This document shows positions 11,375 to 22,353 of a stretch of 64,000 nt of DNA, piece by piece. How positions within the stretch are numbered: position 1 is the stretch's first letter; every line of letters begins with the position of its first letter. The position numbers and the translations under genes are program-made. The notes under the pieces were generated by a model that had not been told where the DNA came from, searched no databases, and saw only the letters and a program-made list of their open reading frames with translations. Source of the DNA: Earliella scabrosa (lineage: Eukaryota; Basidiomycota; Agaricomycetes; Polyporales; Polyporaceae); NCBI GenBank assembly GCA_022605405.1, contig JABYQQ010000017.1, forward strand, positions 744,001 to 808,000, read 5' to 3'.

Positions 11375-12354
11375 TCAGTGGTATGGGTGTAGGGGTAGGA
11401 GACGCGAGTAGAAGACTTGCTCATGCAACGCGCGGAGGTCATGGAGCGAACCGTGGTCGAGCCTGGAGACGCCATAAGACACCGTTGCCTCCGATCTGAA
11501 GACAAAGGTGCAGTCGGGGAAGGGCGAGTCGTCTGACCCCACCGCCTCGCATGTACGATTGATCCTACGACGATGAGCTTCAAAGTTACGACAATTTAGG
11601 AACGTGGCACTCACGCTGAGGCAAAGCGAATTTTGCGCAGGAGATAACAAAGAGGGACTTGGATCGGACGATTCCTGGATGGTGCTTCGTCAAGCGGCCG
11701 TGCCTGCCTCTTGTGCTTGGGTGGGAGCCCCTGCGTGCGGGTGCTGTGCCATTTCTCCGGACCGCCCTCCTCAAGATCCACAAGATACTTCAGCACCATC
11801 CGGATCTCTTCCTCGCGAGGGTCGTACTCGAATGCGCGCAATTCGACATCGTTATCGTCTATCGCTGTAAGATCAATACGATGGAACGATGTGGGAGGTC
11901 CAGAGCAGCTCTCACCTGACCAAGTGGCACTTACAGTTGCGGGCGGGTTGGATTGTGTAGCCGAGGTGGTCGATGGCTCTAGAGTGTATGAAGTAGACTC
12001 GACGTTGCTCGTAGTCTGGATACTAGTCGACCTCTCAGCGAGGTCAATTCGCGGAAGACCCTCCAAGCGCAAGCTAGACGCATCGCTGTGGTACGCTTCC
12101 GTAGAGACGTACAACTGTGGCTCAGTTGACGCGGTCTGGAGCGTCGGAGGGGTGCCGCCTACATGAGATGAACCACATTGAGCTCAGTTGCTTAGACAAA
12201 GCACACACGACGACCAACCTGGTAGACTATCATGCTGAGAGCGGAGGTACTTATCCGCGTTTTCATCGCCCACTTGAGTAGTATCGGACGGGGCGACGCA
12301 GTTTACTGAGAGCACTGTGCGGTCCGATAGAGGTAAACGCGTTGGGATGCCCAT
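11375..12354 (-). CDS. Hypothetical protein (gene F)
   Basis: Function not recognised. The supported model has three exons: 12354-12219 (starts MGIPTRLPLSDRTVLSVN), 12158-11615 and 11564-11375, with introns of 60 and 50 nt, giving 289 residues. The middle exon is Ser/Thr-rich and then turns acidic and ordered (DDNDVELRAFEYDPREEEIR, then MVLKYLVDLEEGGPEKW). The last exon contains DSPFPDCTFVFRSEATVSYG. That string loosely recalls the start of fungal BTB-type domains, but the rest of such a domain is not visible, so I do not call it. Both ends are uncertain. An upstream frame at 12518-12303 (MAIDSDIDAFSATLSS) may be an additional 5' exon, and downstream coding-like sequence in another frame reaches 11233, which suggests another intron or a frameshift. 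Confidence 0.45.
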
Positions 12355-13367
12355 GACGTCGAGGACTCGGGGGTGCGAGGGAAGCGATAGGTGTAGAAAT
12401 GCGTCTGAGATGATGTGGGAGGGTGAACTAGGGAAGCTATGGAGTCTGTGAGCGGCGGGTGCGTTGTGGTCGAAGACAGAGTTGCAGAAAAAGCGTCAAT
12501 GTCGGAGTCGATGGCCACCTGATTACGTTGGGGCGGAGCTTGAATCTGAGATCAAGGATATCTCTCCGGACCTTGTTTCTGTGCCCGCAACATGAGTGAC
12601 ATAAAACTAGCAAAAGCAATATTGCAGTTATATAGCTCAGGATACAAAGTTGACCGTACATGCTGAACGAATCAGAGTTTATCATTCCCCAGCGCCGCGT
12701 TCTCCATAGGCGCCCTGTGCCTGACATGTAAGCAGGCTCGCACTGGACGGAACGGTACCTACATTGACAACTGAGCTCATCCTTGACAAGTTACAGCTCG
12801 GCTCTCGGCTGCACTCTGTATCGCCGAGTCTCCAGCACATTCCATTGGATGTTGTGACAGGTGACAAGTCACATTCTCGCGAGCGGTTGTTTGTACTTGC
12901 TTGCCAAGAGCCTCCGATTCAAACACGGACAAATCCGAGTCGTTGACTTGGCGCTAGCCTGAGTCCACGTCTGCTCATACGACCTCATCCAAGAGCCTGA
13001 CGAGCTGCTAACACGTACTTTCACCAACGCATCAAGTGCTGCAACATACTAGACTTGAGAATGCTAAGTAGAGGGGCAGATAACGTTCAAAGGCAAGATA
13101 CTAGGTAACGTAGCGACGAGAGCATCGGGAGAGCACGAAGTACAGATACAAAGTGGTAAACTATCTACAGATACAGCAGGGTAGCATCGCGATGAGATCG
13201 ACAGGAGAAGATGGGCATGGGATAGACGGTATCGCATCATAGTGTTCCTAGCCTAGGGTATTCTCGTCACAATCATCGAGGGGGTTTCTCCACACACCAC
13301 GACCCTACCTCATGCTCTCAGGAATCGTCATAACAGAAGGGCATTAGAAGCAGAAGCAACGCGCGTC
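12355..13367. other. Gene-poor region between genes F and G
   Basis: About 1 kb. It holds a possible 5' exon of gene F (12303-12518, minus). The rest shows no convincing exon, repeat or RNA gene. Confidence 0.3.
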
Positions 13368-14633
13368 CTACTCCATTCCAGATCGCCGTCGCGCGAGCAT
13401 CTTTACGGCAGCCCGGCCGTAGTCTTCGACGCGACGAGGGAAGGTCTGCCCCGCCCTCCACTGGACGCGCCGTCGGGGTGTGCCGATGGATGGCGGGTCC
13501 GCGATGCTGTATGCGGCCAGGCGAGGAATCGTGACATGACCACGTCGTAGATCGGCCTGCAGATCGAGGAGGAACTCGATGCTGTACTCGTCCACGAAGT
13601 CCAGCTCCGGCGACTCGACCCCGAGGGCGTAGATGCGGGACAGGAACATGTTCTTCAAGTAAATGAGGCGCAGCGGCACCGATACTCGGCCTTTCTTCCT
13701 CCCTGCGAGCGTGCGTAGAAGTGGGCGGAATTTGAGCGGCGCCGGTCGCATTTGGAAGGATCGGAAAGACTCTGCTTCCTCGCCTTCACCCAATCCAGAT
13801 CCGGCAGACGGCGCAGGGGACGGCGTGAGATCGCGTTCATCGCGAGTCCACAGGAGGTTCTGGGTGGCTTCTGATAGCGGTGATGGACCAGGTGCCTCCC
13901 AAGCGCGACGATCGAGCTTCATCGGATGCTTCTGCTTGCTCTCCGATCCTCTTGATGTGCGAGAAAGCGACGTATCGCACGCAGAGCTTTGCGCAGCAAC
14001 CGACGGCACAGTAGGTTCGGTAACCTCGACGGGAGAAGCGGTGGGTGCAGTGGAAACCAACTCAGTTGAGTTCATGACGACATCCAACTCTTCATCGGGA
14101 TTGATGAATGGATTGATATCTTCGTCGGAAAGGTCTGAGGGAGGAGGCATCAGTTGGATAGAAGTTGACGGAGCCGCATCATGCTGCTACTCACAGCGTC
14201 CCGGGGAGTCATCATGTTGGCCATGGACGACCCGTTCCGATGGAGGAAGATCTGAGGCATGGAAGTCAGCAACACCGTCACGGCCTCTCGGACCACAGGC
14301 AAAACGAACCATTTTCGCGCGCGCCACCGCGCCCCTTGCGTCTTCTGCTTTGGGAAAGGACGAATTGGCGTCTCGCGGCTGGTAGATACAGCTCCGAGCA
14401 CTTGTAAGCCTGCTCTGCGGCTGTACGCGCCATGCCTATGGATGATGTCCAACCGATGTCAGCGCCAGTCCACAATAAGCAGGAGTTCTGGTCCTACCTT
14501 GCGTGGCGGCGCGTCCATCTCTCAACGCGTCTCCGACGCAAGATGTAGAGGGTATACCATCATAACGGTGTGCATGCTGTCCCATAGCGGCATATGAGTG
14601 AGAAGAGAGGGGCATACGGCCTATGGTCGTCAT
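13368..14633 (-). CDS. Hypothetical protein (gene G)
   Basis: Function not recognised. Four exons: 14633-14498, 14435-14310, 14251-14195 and 14134-13368, with introns of 62, 58 and 60 nt, all canonical and in phase, giving 361 residues. The N-terminal exons encode MTTIGRMPLSSHSYAAMGQH and a basic stretch (SQSRRRKGRGGAREN). The long last exon begins with an acidic segment (YLSDEDINPFINPDEELDVV), passes a disordered Ser/Thr linker and ends in an ordered basic domain of about 120 residues (FRPLLRTLAGRKKGRVSVPL, LKNMFLSRIYALGVESPELD, EFLLDLQADLRRGHVTIPRL). A simpler one-exon protein starting at the ATG at 14150 is possible, but the spliced model uses three introns that all resolve frame, so it is preferred. 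Confidence 0.65.
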
Positions 14634-15180
14634 CCTGCGTGAACGAGCGTGGCAATCAACGGCGTGGTTAGCTCCCAAGTCTTTGGACAGGAAAAAATCA
14701 CACGACTCGTGGAAGTACTGCCACAAGTGGTGAAGGGCTTACCTGACGCTGAGAAGCCTCAGGACAGGGTCGTCAGCATAGAGCCCCCGGAGGGCGTTGG
14801 TGGAAGGAAGCAAAGATCAAATTGACGCTTCGACCTCGACCACGCCATGTGGCTGCTGCATCACGTGATACCCACCGACTACCGAGACATGGTACTCAAG
14901 CTTTCCGAGTCTCCTCCTCCATGTAGTAGGCTTTGTCGTTTGCAGAATCGGTCGAGAAAACCCAATCAGGCGACGTATGATACCTTGATCTATATGCCAG
15001 CCGCCAACGAGTTTGCCGCACGCCCTACGCCTTGTCTACGACATCTCTATTGTGTACAATTCGTTCGCCCTAATCGATACACATGGTACACTAACAGTAC
15101 AACGCTTCAAGCGTAGGAACACATAACCCGAATAGACAAGTGCAAGACACCCCGTTTCCCCTCAGCAAGTCGCGCGCGTC
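14634..15180. other. Intergenic between genes G and H
   Basis: About 550 bases with the presumed promoter of gene G and the terminator region of the F-box gene. No gene is seen. Confidence 0.4.
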
Positions 15181-16823
15181 TCACACCCGCTTCCAGTAAT
15201 CCTCACCCAGAGACGGATCCTCCGTGCGCACGACCGTGTTCCCACCGGAGCTAAGCATCACATACGTGTCCGGCACGCCCGAGTCACCATACACGACGCG
15301 ATCGACGTACGGCATCCAGTAGCGCAGCACGTCGAACGCGACCTCGTCGAACATCTGGCGCACGACGTCCGCATCCCGCGGGTCGAGCAGCGTCCCCCAC
15401 GCGTCCTCCTCGAGCACCCACGCGATCGTCAGCGGTGCACTGGCAGGCCGGGCGAGGTCGAGCGACCTGTCGCGCTTCTGCTGCCACTGAATTGGCTGGG
15501 GCAGCATATCGGGCTGCAAAGGCTCGTGGGTCAGCGAGGATGCGATGATGGCTAGAGAGAGAAGCGATCGCTGACGGGACGCACCTCGAACATGTGCACC
15601 TGGATGTACGTCAGCCGCGGGAAGCGGGCGAGGATGTCCTGTGTCGACCACACGACCCGGGGCGAGTAGAGGTCGCGCAAGCGCTCCAGCACACCCAGGC
15701 GCAGGCTGACGAGCTGCGCGCCAAGCAGCGACGCGACGGTCTCGAGGGTCTGCGGACCGTGGAGTAGGACGTGGAGGTGCGTGAGCGTCGAGCAGCGTCC
15801 GAGCCGCAGCAGAGAGGGCAAGCCGCACGCGAGCGTGCGGAGGGCGGGGAGAACACTCGCAGGCTCATCCCGGCCGTTCGCGTTCGCGTTGGCTCCGAGC
15901 GCGAGGTCCTGCGCGCCGGTGATGGAGAGTTCGCGGATCGTGGGATGCCGGTGGATGAAGCGGAGGATGTCCGGCGTGTACCGCATCGTCGTGGAGAAAG
16001 CGCGCAGGTGTGGGAGCTGTACCGACTCTGAGAGCAGGGCGTCGCAGAACCGCGACGAGGTCGCGCTGTCTTCACTCATGATGTGGAGAGAAAAGCTCCG
16101 GAGGTTCGGAAGGACCTGCAGGATGTTCACGAGTTTCGTGGGGGTACCGAACTCGGCGCTCCATCGCGCCTCGCATTGGACTGTCAGTCGAACCACGGCG
16201 GCGGCGATACGGGGAGAGCGTTGGACGAGCTCTAAGAAGTCGGACATAGACTCGTGGTTGCGCAGCACCGCGGCACCATGTGTGTTGACAAAGGCTGCGT
16301 GCTGTCGAACGGAATCCTTGGCGACCTCTTGCATTCCTTTGCACACTCGAGCAAGCGAATGGATGTCATAGCCATCCTCGAGATGGTTGAACACGTCGAT
16401 CCAGAGCTCGAAGGGAAGCCTGAGGTCTGAGAGTACGGGAGGGGGCGGAGGGTCAAGCGAGCGATCCTCGGTCGCTGTAATGCGGTAAGGGTCAGTCCTC
16501 TAAACATCCGAGCCACGTAGTAGGGCATCAACTCACCTCCGTAGGAAGCAGCTGTCTTGAACCAGATCGGCGCCACCTCATCGTCCTCGTCGACGAGGGT
16601 CGGGCATATCGACAGCATCTCCCACTGCACTATCGCGCGTGATCAGCATGTCTGCAAGGTCCACAAGCTTGTGAACGCTCGAACCTTTCCCTTCCGACCG
16701 GTGACGAGACATGCGAGCCGCGCCGACCTTCTTGGCAACCGCCCTCCCATGCACGCTTCGCCGCGACTTCGTCGGTCCGGAACCCGCCGTCAAGGTGAAC
16801 ATGCTCCTGAAAAGCTGTGACAT
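15181..16823 (-). CDS. F-box protein with leucine-rich-repeat-like region
   Basis: A predicted substrate-recognition subunit of an SCF ubiquitin ligase (an inference from family knowledge). Four exons: 16823-16685, 16629-16537, 16474-15585 and 15513-15181, with introns of 55, 62 and 71 nt, giving 484 residues. An F-box-like segment starts at about residue 97 (LPFELWIDVFNHL, then HSLARVCKGMQEVAK), the usual LPxEl..f.hL..D..SL..v...c pattern. It is followed by a region with repeated leucine-rich patterns (VLPNLRSFSLHI, LPHLRAFSTTMR, HPTIRELSITGA, LPALRTLACGLP, CSTLTHLHVLLH), typical of the large Agaricomycete F-box/LRR families. The C-terminal exon (EEDAWGTLLDP, RYWMPYVDRVVYGD) has no recognised domain. 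The N-terminal exon is basic (SRRSVHGRAVAKKVGAA). A second acceptor 9 nt upstream of the last exon would add three residues. Confidence 0.8.
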
Positions 16824-16976
16824 CGTCGAGCGTCGCCTGAAGAACAAGACGGGAATTCGATCGAAAATGAACAGAATAAGGATAGTGCGAAGGAGCGTCG
16901 CAGAGCCGACGTGGGGGGAAAGAGAATGAGAATGAAGTGCTCCCGGCGCGTTGCGGAGTCGACTGGCTGGGAGCAA

Positions 16977-16991
16977 TGTATATGTATAGTA
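16977..16991 (-). promoter_or_regulatory. TATA-like sequence upstream of the F-box gene
   Basis: On the minus strand this reads TACTATACATATACA, about 155 nt before the assumed ATG at 16823. It is a plausible core promoter element. Evidence is sequence pattern only. Confidence 0.3.
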
Positions 16992-19900
16992 TGCTGTGTA
17001 GATGGCATCTGACAGGCTCCAGACTCGTTGTCCTGGGCGGATAGAGGAAATGGCGAGACACTGGGCCATCTGTCAAGATCCTGCGGCGCGAGCGCTGTGG
17101 GATAGGAGCCTGTGAAGTTGCTGTGTATGCCGAAGAAGGCTTCACTTTGGTGTATGGCGGCCTCGAGCTGTCGACCATCCTGACTTCTAAAGCCGATTCT
17201 CCCAATCATGATAGCCTTGAACCACCGTGCTCGATGGTCTCAAACGAGATCCTGTTCATCCACATCCACAAGAAGTAGACGCATGAGAGCTGAATGGGGT
17301 CAGCCTGGGAAGAATGGGTAGATGCCAGATAGCTGCAACGTACCATCGCGGATCGCCAATGCCAGTTATAGTCCAACGTACGTCTACTGGGACAACGTGA
17401 TATCAGCATGACGACAGGCCGTCAAACACAAACTACGGTTCCCGTACCTGAGCGCCCCCACAACCTTTTTCGCCAGTGACACTGCACGACGCGGGCTCAA
17501 CGCGGCCTGAGGACAATCACACGCGTGAGGTCGCGCTCTCGCCGTACAGACGCCACAAGTACAACGCCACACGCTGCCGGTTCTATGGCGACGAGTCGAG
17601 CGAGCGTATCGTCGGTACCGCTCCGTCCGTCATGGTTGTGCCTCTCATGCTCCGGAGGCAGAATGAGCGATGGCGGCTGCACTATATCTGTGAGCTGTCA
17701 GTCAGAATGGCTCGCAGACTGTGAAAGTACGACGGCGCGCGCACCAATGCGGTGACTGGCAGGGCAGTGCACTGGTACCAGGGCAGTGTTTCTGGGAAGC
17801 TCGCCTTGCTGGGTTATCGTCCCGGGTCCGATGGTGAGATCCAGATCCATGGAGACCGAAAGATTCGACTCCAGGCGTGCAACTGTGGAGACTTCGGTCC
17901 CTGATAGACAGTGAGAGTGGGATCTCGCCTGAGAACACAACTACCCCAGGAAGCGACGTCCTCGGATACGTGGAGAGGTGGCGGGTGTGGAGAATGCTGT
18001 GGTGAACGTCAACAGGACGAGGGAATCCACATGTGGATGTGGTCGAATTTCCGACAACCGTCATCGCGCCCCTCATGACCAGATTGCGGTAAGTAGTGGA
18101 GCACAACGACGCGATTTCCGGATATTCAACCTAAGGTACGATCGTGAACACTCGAGGTCTGTCTTGCTCGGCTGAAGGGAGGGAGATGACGCACTATGCT
18201 GACGCGGAGTCCGACGCCTGACATGGGCGGTTGTCAGTCAACGGATCGTTACAACCCAATTTCAGGGCAGCCCCGAGCTGAGGAACACACGGAAGCGCTG
18301 CACTACAATATCATATGAGTAAATGTGAGTCTCTCCCCTGACGCAGGCCCGCCAAGAACTTGACTCACCTCTCTCTCGGCAGGCTTCGGAGATAGCTCCA
18401 GGTAGGCCGCGCTCCAACGCCATTCTTCGTGCACACACCTATACCACGTGTGTGCCCCTCCGAGGGTTCTGTCAACCCTAGGTTCTTGTTCTTGCACATC
18501 TGCAGAGGGTGTCGTAAGTCAGCGTCACCTGCCACGAGAATCGCGCCCCAAGTCTCGCCACACGTTGGGATGAAACGTACTGAAGTAAGTCCCTCCGGCA
18601 CGCCAGGTCATCCACACACCGGTGTACTCTGGGAGCCGGTACTGCTGAGAAAGGCTCTTAGCGTCTCGCATGCGCGGACTGGTGCTGGTGCCCTCCCGGA
18701 CCCGAGTGCGTGTGAGGAGGCGCCGTGATAGACTTCGGGGTTCTCGTCTTCGTCCGCATATCCGAATCCATGTGCGCGTCTGTCCAGGATGCGTCAGTGC
18801 GCTCGATAGACACGGCATCCACGCGTTACAACGCGTGTACCTGAGAAGAGGCGTACTGATGGATGACTGGGAAGCCCTCATATGCATTCGGGTTTGCGAC
18901 GGACCTGTCGGAGGGAACGAATAGTGTCGCACGGATGGACGGGAAGAACGCGGGGTGCACGTTCAAGTCATGCCGTGACTGTCATGATTTCCGAGCATAT
19001 GCGAAGGCGAGCGCCGTCGACCACGCGCTGCAGAACTGCGAAGCCGCCGACGTCATCGTTGTGGCGGGAGCAGAATGGCGGCCTATCGAGCTCTATGGCG
19101 GCGCTGTCCAGAGCCAGATAGCATGAGAGACTTGTCCTCCATATGATTGAGTACGTTCGGGCTCACCTGTCACGCCTTCGCCAATTTGGATAGGCCTGCA
19201 AGTAGTATCACCAGCGGAGTACGGGGCCTCGAGCTTCCTCCAGCGCATTGCGCAAAGTTGGGTGCACCTCGACTCGTCCCGCCTCGCCAGAGTGAGCACC
19301 ACATGATGCGTAGAAGGCTCGGGAGCGTTCGTCCGCCAACTGCAACCGTCCATCGCAGCCGACGCACGGCTGACATCACAAGCCTGCCTGTCGTAAGTAT
19401 CGTGCAGCATGCCTGTGACACCCCACGACGTCATGCAAGAAGCCGGCAGGCACTAGGCAAGCGGCGGCGTCTGCGACTCGCGCGCACTATGTAGCGTGCA
19501 GCTTAGCATGCGAAGGCGGCCGGGGCGTGCGAACGCCCGGGCCACCTGTTCACGTCACCGCCGCGGCTGCAGACTGTCGAACGCGTGAGTTATCCCAGCT
19601 CTGCACGTCGAACGCCATATGCACTCACTTCTCGGCCTTCTCGCCCGCGCCGACATGACCTAGGACGCCGCTCGAGGTTCACATGAGCCTGAGGTCTGAG
19701 GGTTGAGACTTCGGTTCAGGACTTCGTGGTCTGTGGGCATCCGGGACACATGTACGTTGACGTTGAGAGACAACGGGGCATGCGAAGACGGAACCATGCG
19801 TGCGTACCGGCAGAAACGATCCCGTGCCCTGGCGCTCACGATGCTACCGGAGTTCGAGCGTGACATCGAGATTGAGAGTATATTGCCCCCTAACGAGAGG

Positions 19901-20945
19901 TCCACCATAGTAAGGCCGTAGGCGGCGGGTTCATCCTGGGTTCATCACCTTGCTGATGTGGCGGAAGGCATCCTGCGCGCTCTGCTCCCGGCCGGGTGAG
20001 AGAGTTCCAGTCGCGACTCGCCCGCGCTCTCGTAAACGGGGCAACGCGCCTGCCAAGCCGCGACAATCCTTGTGAAGAGTCAAGACAAACCCGGCTCCAG
20101 AGCGCACTGGCACCGCGAGGCTAGTGCCACTGTCAGAAGAAGGTGCCTGGAGCCTGAGACGAACGCGCGAACCTGCACTCCCATGTTCAAGTTGTGAAGG
20201 GTCATCGAGGTTGAGTCGACGTCGACGAACAAGTTGACCTTAGACAGCGGCATGAGCTATAGACAGAGTCACGAAGCGAGCGCACGTACCAAGCACATAG
20301 GGCCGCCACCGACCAGCTGAACGCCGCTGTCTAGTGTTCTCCAACTTGAACGCCATCGCCGTCACGGTCGCTGAGCACTTCGGAGTCAGTTGAACCCAAC
20401 TTCCAACCCCACTGACCGGTGCCGCGCGCGCGTTCCTAGCGAACCAACCTTCCCATTGGTACTGGCTCGCGACACGACCCCTCCCTCCCTCCACCTGCTT
20501 CACGTCAGGATTCTCAGTTCCGCGGTATGAACCGCTCCGTCTATTAGGCCTGCCTACCTAATTTGGCATTCGATCCTCACCATCATGTTTCTGACGCCCA
20601 CTCTTCTTAGCGTTCCCCCTTGATCGCCTATCCACTCTACATCCACATCATTGGCAGTCACTTGTAAGCATAGGCACCTCTAGCCACCTACCTCTGTAAC
20701 CCTTCAAGTTGTCTTGTCTCATACACTGGCAAGCAAGCTTCCCTCGCATCGTGTCCAGCGCGTGTCCTTGGTTGCGAACTGAACCCCTGCCATTCTCGTA
20801 GCCAGTCGTCCGCGATTCTGCCCCGGAGTGCAGGCCGCTCCCCGGTTTGATTGCTCAGCGCTCAATGCCAGGCACCCACTCGTCCCCATAGCTCTGCTGA
20901 TGGCCCGGTGCGACACGCCGTCTCTCTCCGCCACTCGATATCCTA
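16992..20945. other. Long gene-poor, probably decayed region
   Basis: Nearly 4 kb without a gene I can support. Short coding-like scraps occur on the minus strand (for example YRLPEYTGVWMTWRAGGTYF near 18560-18650 and LVDYNWHWRSAM-like sequence near 17350), each broken by stops and without joinable exons. They may be relics of dead genes. Microsatellite-poor, with mixed GC. Confidence 0.35.
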
Positions 20946-21630
20946 CCGGTTTGATCTGCTGGTGCAAGACGCCGAGCTTCTCGTACAAGTGCGGTGTAAG
21001 CGGCGACAGTCTTTTGAGACCGGTTTGATCTGCTGATCGCCCAGTCCCAGGCCCTCCGTCCTTTGCACACCGGTGTGAGAGGCATCGCCCGGGACAAGAC
21101 TTGGCAATATCAGCGGTTTGATCTGCTGATCTCCCGGTGCAAGACGCCTCTTCCATCTCTCTAGATCTCTCTCCGCCTCTCGGCTGATCGACCAGTTCCA
21201 GGCCCTCCTGCGTCCGCCCTTTCCACGCCGGTGTGAGCGGCAGATCGCCCGGTGCAAGACGCCTCTTCGACAAATTGACAATTGCTCTGCGCGGTTTGAT
21301 CTGCTGATCTCCCGGTGCAAGACGCCTCTTCCATCTCTCTAGATCTCTCTCCGCCTCTCGGCTGATCGACCAGTTCCAGGCCCTCCTGCGTCCGCCCTTT
21401 CCACGCCGGTGTGAGCGGCAGATCGCCCGGTGCAAGACGCCTGTCCCCTCTCTTCGACAAATTGACAATTGCTCTGCGCGGTTTGATCTGCTGATCTCCC
21501 GGTGCAAGACGCCTCTTCCATCTCTCTAGATCTCTCTCCGCCTCTCGGCTGATCGACCAGTTCCAGGCCCTGCGCCCTTTCCATACCGGTGTGAGCGGCA
21601 ATTCAAACCGGTGCGGGATGCCTACTGACC
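20946..21630. repeat. Tandem repeat, unit 178-187 bp with internal sub-repeats
   Basis: Two near-identical full units (21113-21290, 178 bp; 21291-21477, 187 bp) and a truncated third (from 21478) begin with gcggtttgatctgctgatct. Within a unit the string cccggtgcaagacgcct occurs twice, so the unit itself arose from a shorter repeat. Diverged copies of the same words occur upstream (gtttgatctgctggtgcaag near 20950; gtttgatctgctgatcgccc near 21025). The 9-bp length difference comes from an extra gtcccctct-like insertion in the second unit. The repeat lacks stops in several frames, which creates long but meaningless reading frames. Confidence 0.85.
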
Positions 21631-21841
21631 CGGTGCTTTGACATCTAGATTGCATTCCTACCGAACATCGTTCCCGCCTCCGACTCCTGATCTGTCCATG
21701 CGTGCGCAGGATAGGCTCGTTCGCTTCCTACCGCACATGGCAGCCAACTCCTCATCTGTCCAAGAGTGCGCAGGGTACGCTCATTCATCCTTCAGCGGCG
21801 GACAAATCCACCTTGCTGGACGCGTGCCGACAGGTTGTAGG

Positions 21842-22353
21842 AGGATTCGAGCCTCACCGGACGTCGTCACCTTCCACGGGCAGAGTAGGCGTGTCTCCGA
21901 ATGGCTCCCAAGGAAGGCAACTTGGTCGAGGTACGCATAGCTGACAGAGCAAGTTTTCTGGTGTCGACGTCACCGTGCACGTTCACGTAGCTCTCGCGTT
22001 GTGAACGCTTCTTGGAATGGAAGAAGCTACCTATGGAAGAAGCGTATGGGCTCCAACGTCTTCGTCGTAAGTTGAGAGCTGGACTCGGTGAAGAGACGAA
22101 TGGGTACTCACGACGTGACTCCAGTTACTCGATTCGAACACCAAAATCACTGTTGCGGAGACGCTTTGCGCCAGTCGGGGCCTCCTCGAGAAAGCGGACT
22201 CTGAGCATCGACGTTCGGCCAGAAGTAACGCATTTCCTCGATGCAGTCATCCTGTCGTTCATCATGTGCGAGAGCTTGCGCCAGAAAGCCGACGGTGGTG
22301 ATGGCGGCGGAGACGGCGGAAGACACGGTGCAGGAGACGGTCCAGGAGGATAA
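21842..22353 (+). pseudogene. DUF6593-like gene, apparently frameshifted
   Basis: Three exon pieces resemble the basidiomycete DUF6593 family (small proteins of unknown function). The first, ending at 21930, has DVVTFHGQSRRVSEWLPRKA followed by TWS. After an intron (21931-21990) comes SRVVNASWNGRSYLWKKR (21991-22067), the family's aromatic, glycine and Y-x-W-K signature. After a second intron (22068-22124) LLDSNTKITVAE starts the next piece in frame. The family's final helix (TLSIDVRPEVTHFLDAVILS) is present at 22200-22270 but in a different frame, so a single indel near 22150-22165 breaks the gene. The tail is Gly/Asp-rich (DGGDGGGDGGRHGAGDGPGG) before a stop. The N-terminal part is not recognisable. 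Family assignment is from memory of the pattern. Confidence 0.55.

Noticed and set aside
13663..14385. 240-codon plus-strand frame opposite gene G
   Set aside because: Ser/Gly-rich shadow; the minus-strand model has four phase-compatible exons.
14150..14452. Separate 100-residue gene upstream of gene G (KQKTQGARWRARKWFVLPVV)
   Set aside because: Phase analysis shows the true exons of gene G use another frame here; this frame reads through an intron.
20719..21507. Open frame of 262 codons on the minus strand in the 178-187 bp repeat
   Set aside because: Caused by the repeat; several overlapping frames are open and encode basic low-complexity sequence.
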